Notes: generated from the letters alone by a model not told the origin. Numbered from the stretch's first letter, positions 1 to 6,443 are shown. The stretch is 10,842 bases of DNA from JBEKIK01 sp050013075 (GCA_050013075.1 JBEKFZ010000125.1:1-10842), one strand, 5' to 3'. Translations and numbers: made by a program.

Positions 1-102
1 GAACTGACCGAGAGCAGTGAAGCGATGATCCTCGTGTGCATGATTCACCGTATGTTGCGCCATCTCAAGCCGGCCGAACTGGCTGCTGGATGGGAAATGT
101 GA
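1..102 (+). CDS. IS5-like DDE transposase, C-terminal fragment
   Basis: Frame 1 is open from the first base and stops at TGA 100-102, giving 33 residues. The stretch SSEAMILVCMIHRMLR resembles the C-terminal helix of IS4/IS5-type DDE transposases (typical form SEAMIYIAMIRLMLRRL). The protein is an insertion-sequence transposase, which cuts and joins the ends of its own element. The catalytic residues lie upstream, outside the window. The stop is followed within about 20 bases by a probable IS terminus and then directly by coding sequence of an interrupted ATPase gene, as expected for the right end of an inserted element. The family assignment rests on one short helix, so the IS subgroup is not determined. 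Confidence 0.6.
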   Translation, partial: ELTESSEAMILVCMIHRMLRHLKPAELAAGWEM

Positions 103-122
103 CTTTCCAAACACGTTCTTAG
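103..122. repeat. Probable right terminal inverted repeat of the IS
   Basis: The 20 bases between the transposase stop and recognisable ATPase coding sequence (CTTTCCAAACACGTTCTTAG) are where the IS end must lie. The downstream frame reads REGLSFYKVNDKVCPFCQQ from about base 121, which fits the ATPase family, so the junction is near 118-122. A TTA or TA target duplication would fit IS5-type elements. The left end is not in the window, so the repeat cannot be paired and its exact edge is inferred. Confidence 0.4.
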
Positions 123-144
123 AGAAGGCCTCTCCTTCTATAAG

Positions 145-1602
145 GTGAACGATAAAGTGTGCCCGTTTTGCCAACAAAGCACCTCAGACGCATTTGCCAA
201 GAGCTTGAATGATTATTTCGATGAAACGTTTGAAAGGGACAGTAAGGTGATCGACGAACTTGAAACCAACTATAAGACCGATTCCGCGCGACTTCAGCAA
301 GAGATCAAATCGATTATCGCTACGCCATCTAAGTTCCTTGATGTTGAGAAATTAAAGGCTGAAAAGGCCCTACTGGATTCCAAGATCACTATCAACATTC
401 AACGAATTGCTACGAAGAAGAAGGAACCGAGCCAAAGCATCGAACTAGAATCGCTGACTAATGTTCTATCTGAGACACAAGCACTCATCTATGCTGCAAA
501 TGCTCTGATTTCCGAGCACAACAGGATGGTCACAAACCTTGAACTAGAGCGGCGAAATTTGACCGCGCAGGTGTGGAAGTTCCTCCTTGAAGTAGAACTC
601 AAGATAGACATTACGGTCTACGAAACCAAGCGAGATAGCTTGAACACAGCCATTAAAGCATTGACGGCGAATATTAATTCAAAAACGAATGCCAGGGCGA
701 CGAAGGCAGAAGAAATCCGTGCACTTGAGAAAGATACAACCAGCATTCAGCCAACAATTGATGGAATTAATTCTCTCTTGTCTTCCTTTGGCTTTCAAGG
801 CTTTTCACTAGCGAAGACGGACAATGGAACGTGTTACAAACTGGTCAGAACTGACGGAACCAACGCAAAAGAAACATTAAGCGAAGGCGAGAAGTCATTC
901 GTTACATTTCTCTACTTCTATCACTTATTGAAGGGAAGCGACTCGGAAAGCGGAATGACAACCGACCGCGTAGTCGTGTTTGATGATCCTGTCTCCAGCC
1001 TCGATAGCGACATCTTGTTCATCGTTGGAAGCCTCATCAAAGGACTTTTCAATGAAGTCCGGGCTGAAACGGGGCACATCAAGCAAATATTTGTCCTCAC
1101 GCACAACGTATATTTCCATAAAGAAGTTACGTTCAATCCAAAGCGTGGTAATGAGGCCATGAGCGAAGAAACGTTCTGGACAGTATACAAGTCGGGCTTG
1201 TTTTCAAAACTTAAGAAGCACAACTCGAACCCTATCAAGACCTCATACGAGCTTCTATGGGCTGAAGTTCGGAAACCAGATCATTCAAACCTCACGATTC
1301 AAAACACCCTACGGCGTATCTTAGAGTATTACTTCAAGATCTTGGGTGGCATCGATTTCGACAAGATTTGCGCGAAGTTTGATGGTAAGGAGAAGTTAAT
1401 CTGTAATTCGCTTTTCTCGTGGGTCCACGCTGGGTCACACTCAGCCCACGACGATTTATATATATCGACTGATGAGTCAACGGTCGAGACCTACCTCAAT
1501 GTGTTCAGAGCAATTTTCGAGAAGTCGGATCATCTTGCCCACTACAATATGATGATGGGGGATGCGTACTTGGGAAGTGAACCAGTTCCCACTCCGGTGT
1601 GA
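145..1602 (+). CDS. 5'-truncated AAA_13-type coiled-coil ATPase (RloC/PrrC-like group), IS-disrupted
   Basis: Numbering from the GTG at 145, the sequence shows a CPFC motif (residues 6-9), a long charged coiled coil (about 15-215), the ABC signature LSEGEKS (245-251), Walker B VVVFDDP (276-282), the D-loop SSLD (284-287) and the H-loop His320. This is the C-terminal half of an SMC/Rad50-like ATPase of the AAA_13 group, which includes the anticodon nucleases PrrC and RloC. The C-terminal domain has R390-x3-E394 with His428 and His432 about 34-38 residues later, similar in spacing to the PrrC Arg-Glu-His triad. The N-terminal half with the Walker A P-loop is absent: the open frame runs back to the transposase stop at 100-102 and includes family-like residues before the GTG, so GTG 145 is only the first usable start in a truncated gene. 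It is more AT-rich than its neighbours, suggesting transfer. It is probably non-functional. A defence role is inferred. Confidence 0.8.
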   Translation: MNDKVCPFCQQSTSDAFAKSLNDYFDETFERDSKVIDELETNYKTDSARLQQEIKSIIATPSKFLDVEKLKAEKALLDSKITINIQRIATKKKEPSQSIELESLTNVLSETQALIYAANALISEHNRMVTNLELERRNLTAQVWKFLLEVELKIDITVYETKRDSLNTAIKALTANINSKTNARATKAEEIRALEKDTTSIQPTIDGINSLLSSFGFQGFSLAKTDNGTCYKLVRTDGTNAKETLSEGEKSFVTFLYFYHLLKGSDSESGMTTDRVVVFDDPVSSLDSDILFIVGSLIKGLFNEVRAETGHIKQIFVLTHNVYFHKEVTFNPKRGNEAMSEETFWTVYKSGLFSKLKKHNSNPIKTSYELLWAEVRKPDHSNLTIQNTLRRILEYYFKILGGIDFDKICAKFDGKEKLICNSLFSWVHAGSHSAHDDLYISTDESTVETYLNVFRAIFEKSDHLAHYNMMMGDAYLGSEPVPTPV

Positions 1603-1821
1603 GTCTTAACGAATCCAGAAACATCTAATAAATCGTTCCACTGAACCGTCTTAAGCAGTTGCTAAACTCCAATGTTACCGTCGCGGTTGTCTCATAATCT
1701 CAACCGTTTGCTCGGATTTCTCATCTTCCGACAGCTTATCGACACTTGACACGGTGTCGGCGCGGACGTGGGTGGGAGATAATCCTGGGAGCTTTCCAAC
1801 CTGCTCGGGATATAACAAAAG
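1603..1821. other. Intergenic region without a convincing gene
   Basis: This lies between the convergent ends of the ATPase remnant and the minus-strand secreted protein gene. A 71-codon minus-strand frame reads through it but has no family resemblance and crosses the downstream terminator hairpin, so I do not call it. A short palindrome GACACGGTGTC lies near 1748-1758. No clear T-tailed terminator for the plus-strand ATPase is seen. Confidence 0.4.
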
Positions 1822-1851
1822 CGGGCAGCCCCGTTTCGCCGGGGCTGCCCG
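1822..1851 (-). terminator. Intrinsic terminator of the Gly-Pro repeat protein gene
   Basis: There is a perfect 11-base inverted repeat: CGGGCAGCCCC at 1822-1832 and GGGGCTGCCCG at 1841-1851, with an 8-base loop. Read on the minus strand it is followed at once by CTTTTGTTA, a short T-tract. It lies about 60 bases past the stop codon of the minus-strand gene. The plus-strand side has no matching T-run, so it acts mainly on the minus-strand transcript. Confidence 0.8.
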
Positions 1852-1910
1852 TCTTGAGATTCTCCATTTTGGATCGCGATTGCACACCACCTTGTGCGGC
1901 GTTGGGATTG

Positions 1911-3077
1911 CTACTCAGCCGCCACTATGTCCGCTTCCGGCGGGGTGTACGGCGTTTGATTCAGGGTCCAACCGTGTTCCGTCCCGGCGAAGGTGTAGAT
2001 GCCATCGGCCATCACGAGACGGGACTTCCCAAACGATCCGCCACGATCAAAATCGAGGACACCCGCCTGCACAGCCGTCAGTTCCAAGCGGGAGCCGGAG
2101 GGCAGGCTCTTAAGCTGGCCGTCCACGAGGAACTGGAGGGTTACGCCGGTCTCAGCCGGATTCACTACGGCGATGGATCGGGCCACCATGGGCAGAGGGT
2201 TGGCCGGGACTGCTTCCATCGGGAGCGGATTCGCCGGAATCGCGCCGTTATCGGACTGCGGCACACAGGAACTGCAAGCGACATTGCCAACTGGGGCGGG
2301 CTGACAGCACGGGCTGCAGCAACACGAACAACAAGAGCAACCGCCGCAAGGCATCGGTGAGTCATCCGGAACTGGAATCGGACCAGGACCCGGACCAGGA
2401 CCAGGACCCGGACCAGGACCAGGACCCGGACCAGGACCCGGACCAGGACCCGGACCAGGGCCAGGACCCGGACCAGGACCCGGACCAGGACCCGGACCAG
2501 GACCCGGACCCGGACCCGGACCAGGACCCGGACCAGGGCCAGGACCCGGACCAGGACCCGGACCAGGACCCGGACCAGGGCCAGGACCCGGACCAGGACC
2601 AGGACCAGGACCAGGACCCGGGCCAGGACCAGGACCCGGGCCAGGGCCAGGACCCGGGCCAGGACCAGGGTGCGGGGGATGATTGGGCACCGGACGAATA
2701 GCAAGCGTCGGCTGGGTCTTCGTGACCGCCGTGTTGACGCCGACCACGTGGGTCAGGGTTCCCGGATTAGAATTGAGCGTCTTGGCCGAAGTGATAGGGA
2801 TGATCCGTTCGGCCTGTGCGGCTGCCAAATTTCCGGCTTTGGCATAACCTGCCGCGTTGGTTGACAGGCTGCTGCCGGCCATTGAGGCCGCGCCGCCGAA
2901 TTTGGCGCCTTGCCCGAACGAGCCAGCTTGTGAGAATGAGGACATGTGCCCTGCCGATCCTCGCGTGGCCCCACCATTTGAGCCTAACAGGCCGGCCGTC
3001 GCGGTTCCACATGTTGCCAGTGCCATCGCCGTCGCTACGGCATAAGCACATACTCGCTTCAAAATAAAACTTTTCAT
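1911..3077 (-). CDS. Secreted Gly-Pro-repeat, Cys-cluster protein of planctomycete type
   Basis: It encodes 388 residues. The start is ATG at 3077: it follows a good AGGAG at 7 bases spacing and opens directly into a signal peptide (residues 1-28, likely cut after ATA), whereas the longer open frame to 3254 has neither. Order: signal peptide; Gly/Ser/Ala-rich segment (about 29-100); linker; 48 perfect Gly-Pro dipeptides (138-233); nine cysteines in fifteen residues (244-258) plus C268 and C271; a doubled PANPLPM motif (281-297); and a C-terminal domain (about 300-388) with VNPAETGVTLQFLVDG and RGGSFG, recalled from planctomycete secreted proteins. The function is unknown. The GP tract should form an extended, flexible spacer, and the cysteines could bind metal or cross-link by disulfides; both are inferences. 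It has its own terminator and stands alone, divergent from the cyclase-fold genes. Confidence 0.85.
   Translation of the reverse strand: MKSFILKRVCAYAVATAMALATCGTATAGLLGSNGGATRGSAGHMSSFSQAGSFGQGAKFGGAASMAGSSLSTNAAGYAKAGNLAAAQAERIIPITSAKTLNSNPGTLTHVVGVNTAVTKTQPTLAIRPVPNHPPHPGPGPGPGPGPGPGPGPGPGPGPGPGPGPGPGPGPGPGPGPGPGPGPGPGPGPGPGPGPGPGPGPGPGPGPGPGPGPGPGPGPGPGPGPGPGPGPGPIPVPDDSPMPCGGCSCCSCCCSPCCQPAPVGNVACSSCVPQSDNGAIPANPLPMEAVPANPLPMVARSIAVVNPAETGVTLQFLVDGQLKSLPSGSRLELTAVQAGVLDFDRGGSFGKSRLVMADGIYTFAGTEHGWTLNQTPYTPPEADIVAAE
2379..2666 (-). repeat. Hexanucleotide tandem repeat encoding (Gly-Pro)48
   Basis: This is 288 bases of a 6-base unit, on the plus strand GGACCA/GGACCC/GGGCCA with phase kept throughout, read on the minus strand as GGN-CCN. 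Only third codon positions vary (T/C in Gly; T/G in Pro as far as I checked), so every unit still encodes Gly-Pro. Higher-order duplication is visible: the landmark CGGACCAGGG occurs at 2451, 2529 and 2571. The tract has no stop in the other frames, which creates long false reading frames (DQDP on plus, VLVR on minus). Confidence 0.95.
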
Positions 3078-3083
3078 CGCACG

Positions 3084-3091
3084 TCTCCTTT
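3084..3091 (-). promoter_or_regulatory. Shine-Dalgarno site deciding the start of the Gly-Pro protein
   Basis: On the minus strand AAAGGAGA lies here, with AGGAG 7 bases before ATG 3077. It is the reason for preferring this start, where the signal peptide begins, over the upstream start at 3254. Confidence 0.8.
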
Positions 3092-3660
3092 GCATTTGTA
3101 GGTCCACAAGGGACCCGACCTGGGGGTGAAAAAACTGCTTTACTATGTTGAGAGGCCTAATCAAAGGGCTCATGGGCCCCTGAGTTGATCTCTCTCTGCT
3201 TCTTATACTGGCCGCAACCGATTTGTGACTGAAAATTAGCTCGGATGTGACCAAATTTTTTGGGTTTCAGCCGCCGGCGGGAATTCGCTTATATTCCAGC
3301 GGTTGTTGACCGCCGGCTAGTGACACTATTAATTTGCGATTCAATAAACAGACGCTACACCCTCTTGAACATCGCTCTAAACTAAACGAATGAAAAACGC
3401 CGGTAAAAACGGCATTTGAATTCCCGGACATTCCCACTAATGTTACTAAGGCGTTACACAATACCGCCTTGCGCGGTGTTATCATGACGGCTGTAGGGCA
3501 AGGCGTGAAAGGCGCAAGGCATGGAAGAATGCGAAATGGAACTTTTCCGGCCTGGACGGCGTCCAATTGCCCATGAGGGAAGTATTTCATCCTAAGTAAA
3601 GGGAAACATATCATCCGAAGTGAATGACGAATTGTCCTGAAATAGAAATTTGAAACAGAA
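3092..3660. other. Divergent intergenic region (about 570 bases) with inverted and direct repeats
   Basis: It separates the minus-strand Gly-Pro protein from the plus-strand cyclase-fold gene, so both promoters should lie here. Visible structure: a near-palindrome CTCATGGGCCCCTGAG (3169-3184); GCCGGCGG (3273-3280) inverted at 3310-3317; AAGGCG (3448-3453) inverted at 3465-3470; and an 11-base direct repeat close to the plus gene (separate entry). Weak promoter-like words exist, such as CTTATA at 3202-3207 (TATAAG on minus) and TTGACC (3306) with TATTAA (3327) on plus at 15 bases, but none is convincing. A 137-codon minus-strand frame here (3680-3267) looks non-coding. Confidence 0.5.
3587..3621 (+). 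promoter_or_regulatory. Paired 11-base direct repeat upstream of the first cyclase-fold gene
   Basis: TCATCCTAAGT (3587-3597) and TCATCCGAAGT (3611-3621) match at 10 of 11 positions and start 24 bases apart, a little over two helical turns. They end about 50 bases before the ATG at 3673. This spacing could suit a dimeric regulator binding one face of the DNA. That role is inferred only from the repeat. Confidence 0.3.
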
Positions 3661-3667
3661 AAGGAGG
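3661..3667 (+). promoter_or_regulatory. Strong Shine-Dalgarno site of the first cyclase-fold gene
   Basis: AAGGAGG ends 5 bases before ATG 3673. It fixes the start and contrasts with the second cyclase-fold gene, which has no visible site. Confidence 0.85.
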
Positions 3668-3672
3668 AAGTC

Positions 3673-4944
3673 ATGTTCAAGAAGGTTGTTCACGGTTGTC
3701 TGGCTGCGATCCTGGTCGGTCTGTTGGCGGCCTGGTGCGCCATGGGGCAAGATAAATCGCCGGAAAAGGAAAAATCTCCGGCCGATAAGCCCGAGGTGAA
3801 GTGGGCGCCGGCGGTCAATCCAAAACCGCTGTCCGAAAACGTCAAGCTGGGATTAAAATGGCTGGCCGATAAGCAACTGAAAAACGGGGCCTGGGGCCAG
3901 GGCGAGGAGTCGGCCGAGATGGGCGGCGGCGCGAAATTGAAGGACGTCTCGATAGTGGCCGACACCTGCGCGGCCGCTTTGGCCTTGATTCGCGCGGACA
4001 ACACGCCGTCCAAGGGCGAGTATGCGAAGAACCTGCTGGGGGCCGTAAAGTTCATCTGCGGCGAGATCGAGGAGTCGGACGTGGATTCGCTATACATTAC
4101 GCCCGTGCGCGGCGCCCGGGTGCAAATCAAACTCGGCCCGTACATCGATACCTTCATGGCCGCGATGCTGCTGCCCGAGGTCAAGGACCGGATGCCTGAC
4201 GAACAGGGCAACAAGCGGGTCGCGGCCGCGTTGGAAAAGGTGCTTGCCAAGATCCAGAAAAATCAGCGTCAAGACGGCACTTGGGGCGGCCAGGGCTGGG
4301 CAACCACGCTCCAGCAAGGCATAGCCGTAAAGGGCCTGAACCGGGCCGCCCAATACGGCGCGGCGGTGGACGAGAAGGTCCGCGCCCGGGCCGAAGATCA
4401 AGCCCGCAAAAGTTTCGACAAGTCATCCGGCAAGTTCAACGAAGAAGGAGCGGCCGGCGTGCAGCTTTATACCGCCGGAGCGAACCTGGGCGCAGTCTCC
4501 GAGTCGGTAAAAACCGACCAGCAACAAAAACCGGCGCTCGAACGGCAACTTGCCGACTCTTCCACGCCCGTAGCAGTCCAAGAGGAAGTGCGGGCAACGC
4601 TCGATCGGTACAAGGCGGCGGAAAAGGACCTGGCCGAGGCCCAAACGGCGGTCATCGCCAAGCTCGACGACAAGCAGTTCATCGCCGGGTTCGGGTCCAA
4701 CGGCGGCGAGGAGTTTTTGAGTTACATGAACATCGGCGAGAGCCTGGTCACAAAGGGCGGCGACGTTTGGAAGTCGTGGGATAAGTCGATTTCCGAGAAT
4801 CTCGACCGCGTGCAAAACAACGACGGCAGTTGGTCGGGCCACCATTGCATAACCGGCCGGACGTTCTGTACTGCAGCGGCCTTGCTGGTGCTGATGGTCG
4901 ATCGCTCGCCCGTGCCGATCTCTGAAAAAATGAAGCGGCAATGA
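3673..4944 (+). CDS. Secreted prenyltransferase/squalene-cyclase-fold repeat protein (1 of 2)
   Basis: It encodes 423 residues. A basic, hydrophobic signal peptide occupies about residues 1-25 (likely cut near AMG/Q), followed by a short charged Lys/Pro/Glu linker. The body has alpha/alpha-barrel repeats of the squalene-cyclase/prenyltransferase type, with QW-like motifs NGAWGQG (71-77), QDGTWGG (200-206) and NDGSWSG (383-389), each followed by a helix rich in Ala and Leu. Residues about 300-345 form a polar helical, coiled-coil-like insertion. Near the end, HHC (390-392) and C399 might be a metal site, as zinc is bound in protein prenyltransferases, but the usual ligand pattern is not evident. 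No DxDD catalytic motif of squalene-hopene cyclases is seen. The fold is well supported and the activity unknown; a ligand-binding or non-enzymatic extracytoplasmic role is possible. A related-fold gene follows 230 bases downstream in the same direction. Confidence 0.8.
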   Translation: MFKKVVHGCLAAILVGLLAAWCAMGQDKSPEKEKSPADKPEVKWAPAVNPKPLSENVKLGLKWLADKQLKNGAWGQGEESAEMGGGAKLKDVSIVADTCAAALALIRADNTPSKGEYAKNLLGAVKFICGEIEESDVDSLYITPVRGARVQIKLGPYIDTFMAAMLLPEVKDRMPDEQGNKRVAAALEKVLAKIQKNQRQDGTWGGQGWATTLQQGIAVKGLNRAAQYGAAVDEKVRARAEDQARKSFDKSSGKFNEEGAAGVQLYTAGANLGAVSESVKTDQQQKPALERQLADSSTPVAVQEEVRATLDRYKAAEKDLAEAQTAVIAKLDDKQFIAGFGSNGGEEFLSYMNIGESLVTKGGDVWKSWDKSISENLDRVQNNDGSWSGHHCITGRTFCTAAALLVLMVDRSPVPISEKMKRQ

Positions 4945-4946
4945 AA

Positions 4947-5125
4947 TCTTAACTGAAGTTTTGCAAATTGTAAATCCAATGTCCCCTCTCCCACTGGGAG
5001 AGGGTTAGGGTGAGGGCGGTTGGCCGAAAAATGTCTTGCCTTGTTTACGTACTTGCTTCATCCCCCTCACCCCCAGCCCCTCTCCCATAGGTAGAGGGGA
5101 GCAATTTGCAAAACTCCAGTCTTAA
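4947..5125. repeat. TCTTAA direct repeats flanking the MITE-like element
   Basis: The copies are at 4947-4952 and 5120-5125. The match extends to 11 bases (TCTTAACTGAA) because the element's own first bases, CTGAA, happen to equal the sequence after the right copy. The true duplication could therefore be anything from TTAA to six bases. The left copy begins 3 bases after the stop codon of the first cyclase-fold gene. Confidence 0.6.
4953..5119. mobile_element. MITE-like palindromic element with 18-base terminal inverted repeats
   Basis: The ends are CTGAAGTTTTGCAAATTG (4953-4970) and its reverse complement with one mismatch (5102-5119). Directly outside, TCTTAA occurs on both sides (4947-4952 and 5120-5125), as a target-site duplication would. 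Inside are two hairpins: CCCTCTCCC/GGGAGAGGG (4984-4992/4996-5004) and CCCCTCT/AGAGGGG (5077-5083/5093-5099). A longer arm pairs GGGTGAGGG (5008-5016) with CCCTCACCC (5064-5072). The core GGGAGAGGGTTAGGGTGAGGG is a word I recall from dispersed intergenic repeats in many bacterial genomes, and it often yields false Leu/Trp/Gly-rich reading frames. At 167 bases it encodes nothing and would need a transposase in trans. Confidence 0.75.
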
Positions 5126-5152
5126 CTGAAAACTGATTACTGAAAACTGATA
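5125..5152 (+). repeat. Two-copy 14-base tandem repeat
   Basis: ACTGAAAACTGATT (5125-5138) is followed directly by ACTGAAAACTGATA (5139-5152). It lies between the MITE and the start of the second cyclase-fold gene, where a ribosome binding site or promoter would be expected. Role unknown. Confidence 0.7.
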
Positions 5153-5174
5153 ACCATCCATTAATATAACTATC

Positions 5175-6443
5175 ATGCGATTTCAACAGGCCGCATTGGT
5201 ATTGTTTCTCATCCTGCTTGCCTCGTCGGCAAAGGCCGAAGATCGCGACGTCACGGACCTGACGCGCCGCCTTGACGCCGCCTTGGACAAGGCCGCGCGA
5301 TTTCTTCTCTCCAAGCAATCGGCCGACGGGGCTTGGAGATCGGAAACCTACGGCGCGCTTCGCGACGGCCCTTCGCTCACGCCGCTGGTAATGAGTGCGT
5401 TGTTGTTCTTGCCGCAGTCCGGGGAGGAGGGGCAAGCCGCGCTTCGCAAGGGTGCCGAGTACCTGGCCGGATTCGCCGGCGACGATGGAAAACTCAAGGT
5501 CGGCCCGCGTGAACTCCTTTTCCCGGTGTATACGGCCGCCTCGGCCAGCCGGGTGTTGGTGCTTGTCCAGCGCAGCCCGCGCTACGTCAGCGCCCAGCAG
5601 GCGTGGTTGGCCTATCTTCGCGCCCGGCAGCTCAACGAATCGCTGGGCTGGGCGCCATCGGATCCGGAGTACGGCGGCTGGGGCTTCTCGCTCGACGCGC
5701 CCCGCAAACCTGCACCGGGAAAGCCCAAGGAACTCTTGCACGAATCGAACCTGGCGGCCACGGTCTTTGCCGTGGCCGCGCTGCGTTCGGCCAAGACGCC
5801 AGCCGACGATCCGGCATATGCGCAGGCGCTATTGTTCATTAAGCGGTGCCAGAACTTCAGCGACGATCCCGCGGCCGCCGACCCCGAATATGACGACGGC
5901 GGATTCTTCTTTATCCCGGGCGACGCCGCTCAGAACAAGGCCGGCCCGGCCGGCGTCGACCGTTTTGGCCAGGCTCGGTTCCGCTCCTACGGCACGATGA
6001 CGGCCGACGGCCTTCGAACTTTACTCCGCTGCGGCCTGAGTGAAGACCATCCGCGAGTCGCCGCCGCTCGGGATTGGCTCATACGGAACTTTTCGGCGGC
6101 CCACAACCCGGGTGAATTTGCCGGCGACAGAGCGGTGCTCCGGGACGCAACCTATTATTATTGGGTCTGGTCGGCCTCGCACGCCCTGCTCGCGCTTCGA
6201 CTAAAGCGGCTTGAAACCCGCGATGGTCCGGTCGCCTGGCCCGAAAAATTCGCCGATGAACTCCTGGAGAGCCAGCGGCCCGACGGCTCGTGGGTCAACC
6301 GCTTCACCGACGCGAAAGAAGACGACCCCCTGATCGCCACGCCCTGGGCCGCCGCGGCGCTGGCAATCGCTCGGGCCGTGACCACGGGCCAGCCCGGCGC
6401 ACAGGGCGATCGCTGCCCGGTTGGCACGCCGGCAAATAATTAG
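5175..6443 (+). CDS. Secreted prenyltransferase/squalene-cyclase-fold repeat protein (2 of 2)
   Basis: It encodes 422 residues, almost the same length as the upstream protein. The signal peptide is about residues 1-21, likely cut after AKA. The rest is Ala/Leu-rich helical repeat with cyclase-type motifs: ADGAW (50-54), YGGWGFS (166-172), YDDGGFFF (239-246), YGTMTADGLRTLL from Tyr272, YYYWVWSASH (327-336) and PDGSW (369-373) followed by TPWAAAALAIA. This layout fits the squalene-hopene-cyclase/prenyltransferase alpha/alpha barrel. The order GGWGFS, SNLA, YGTMTADGL resembles a family of planctomycete exported proteins. The DxDD proton-donor motif is not visible, so cyclase chemistry is not supported. 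No Shine-Dalgarno sequence precedes the ATG; the start is chosen because the signal peptide begins there. It is probably a divergent paralogue of the upstream gene, and the two may be co-transcribed unless the intervening MITE stops transcription. Confidence 0.8.
   Translation: MRFQQAALVLFLILLASSAKAEDRDVTDLTRRLDAALDKAARFLLSKQSADGAWRSETYGALRDGPSLTPLVMSALLFLPQSGEEGQAALRKGAEYLAGFAGDDGKLKVGPRELLFPVYTAASASRVLVLVQRSPRYVSAQQAWLAYLRARQLNESLGWAPSDPEYGGWGFSLDAPRKPAPGKPKELLHESNLAATVFAVAALRSAKTPADDPAYAQALLFIKRCQNFSDDPAAADPEYDDGGFFFIPGDAAQNKAGPAGVDRFGQARFRSYGTMTADGLRTLLRCGLSEDHPRVAAARDWLIRNFSAAHNPGEFAGDRAVLRDATYYYWVWSASHALLALRLKRLETRDGPVAWPEKFADELLESQRPDGSWVNRFTDAKEDDPLIATPWAAAALAIARAVTTGQPGAQGDRCPVGTPANN

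Noticed and set aside
1675..1890. 71-codon minus-strand frame ending in KLSEDEKSEQTVEIMRQPRR
   Set aside because: The tail looks faintly protein-like, but the frame runs through the strong terminator hairpin, has no ribosome site and no recognised family.
2379..2666. CRISPR-like array
   Set aside because: The units are contiguous 6-mers with no spacers and keep coding phase, so this is a coding tandem repeat.
2165..2704. Long VLVR/LARV-rich minus-strand frame and DQDP-rich plus-strand frame (2357-2701)
   Set aside because: Both are alternative readings of the stop-free GP hexamer array. The GP frame has the signal peptide, Shine-Dalgarno site and recognisable C-terminal domain.
3078..3254. 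N-terminal extension of the Gly-Pro protein to a start at 3254
   Set aside because: It would bury the signal peptide 59 residues inside the protein and has no Shine-Dalgarno; the AGGAG-preceded ATG at 3077 is better.
3267..3680. 137-codon minus-strand frame in the divergent intergenic region
   Set aside because: It overlaps the Shine-Dalgarno site and start of the plus-strand cyclase-fold gene, shows no domain pattern and covers a repeat-containing regulatory region.
4281..4784. Arg/Gly-rich plus-strand frame and minus-strand frames inside the first cyclase-fold gene
   Set aside because: These are shadows of GC-rich codon use in the real gene, which has a signal peptide, a strong Shine-Dalgarno and family motifs.
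5067..5741. 224-codon minus-strand frame ending in LYLWERGWG
   Set aside because: The end is the familiar false translation of the GGGAGAGGG palindromic repeat, and the rest is antisense to the second cyclase-fold gene.
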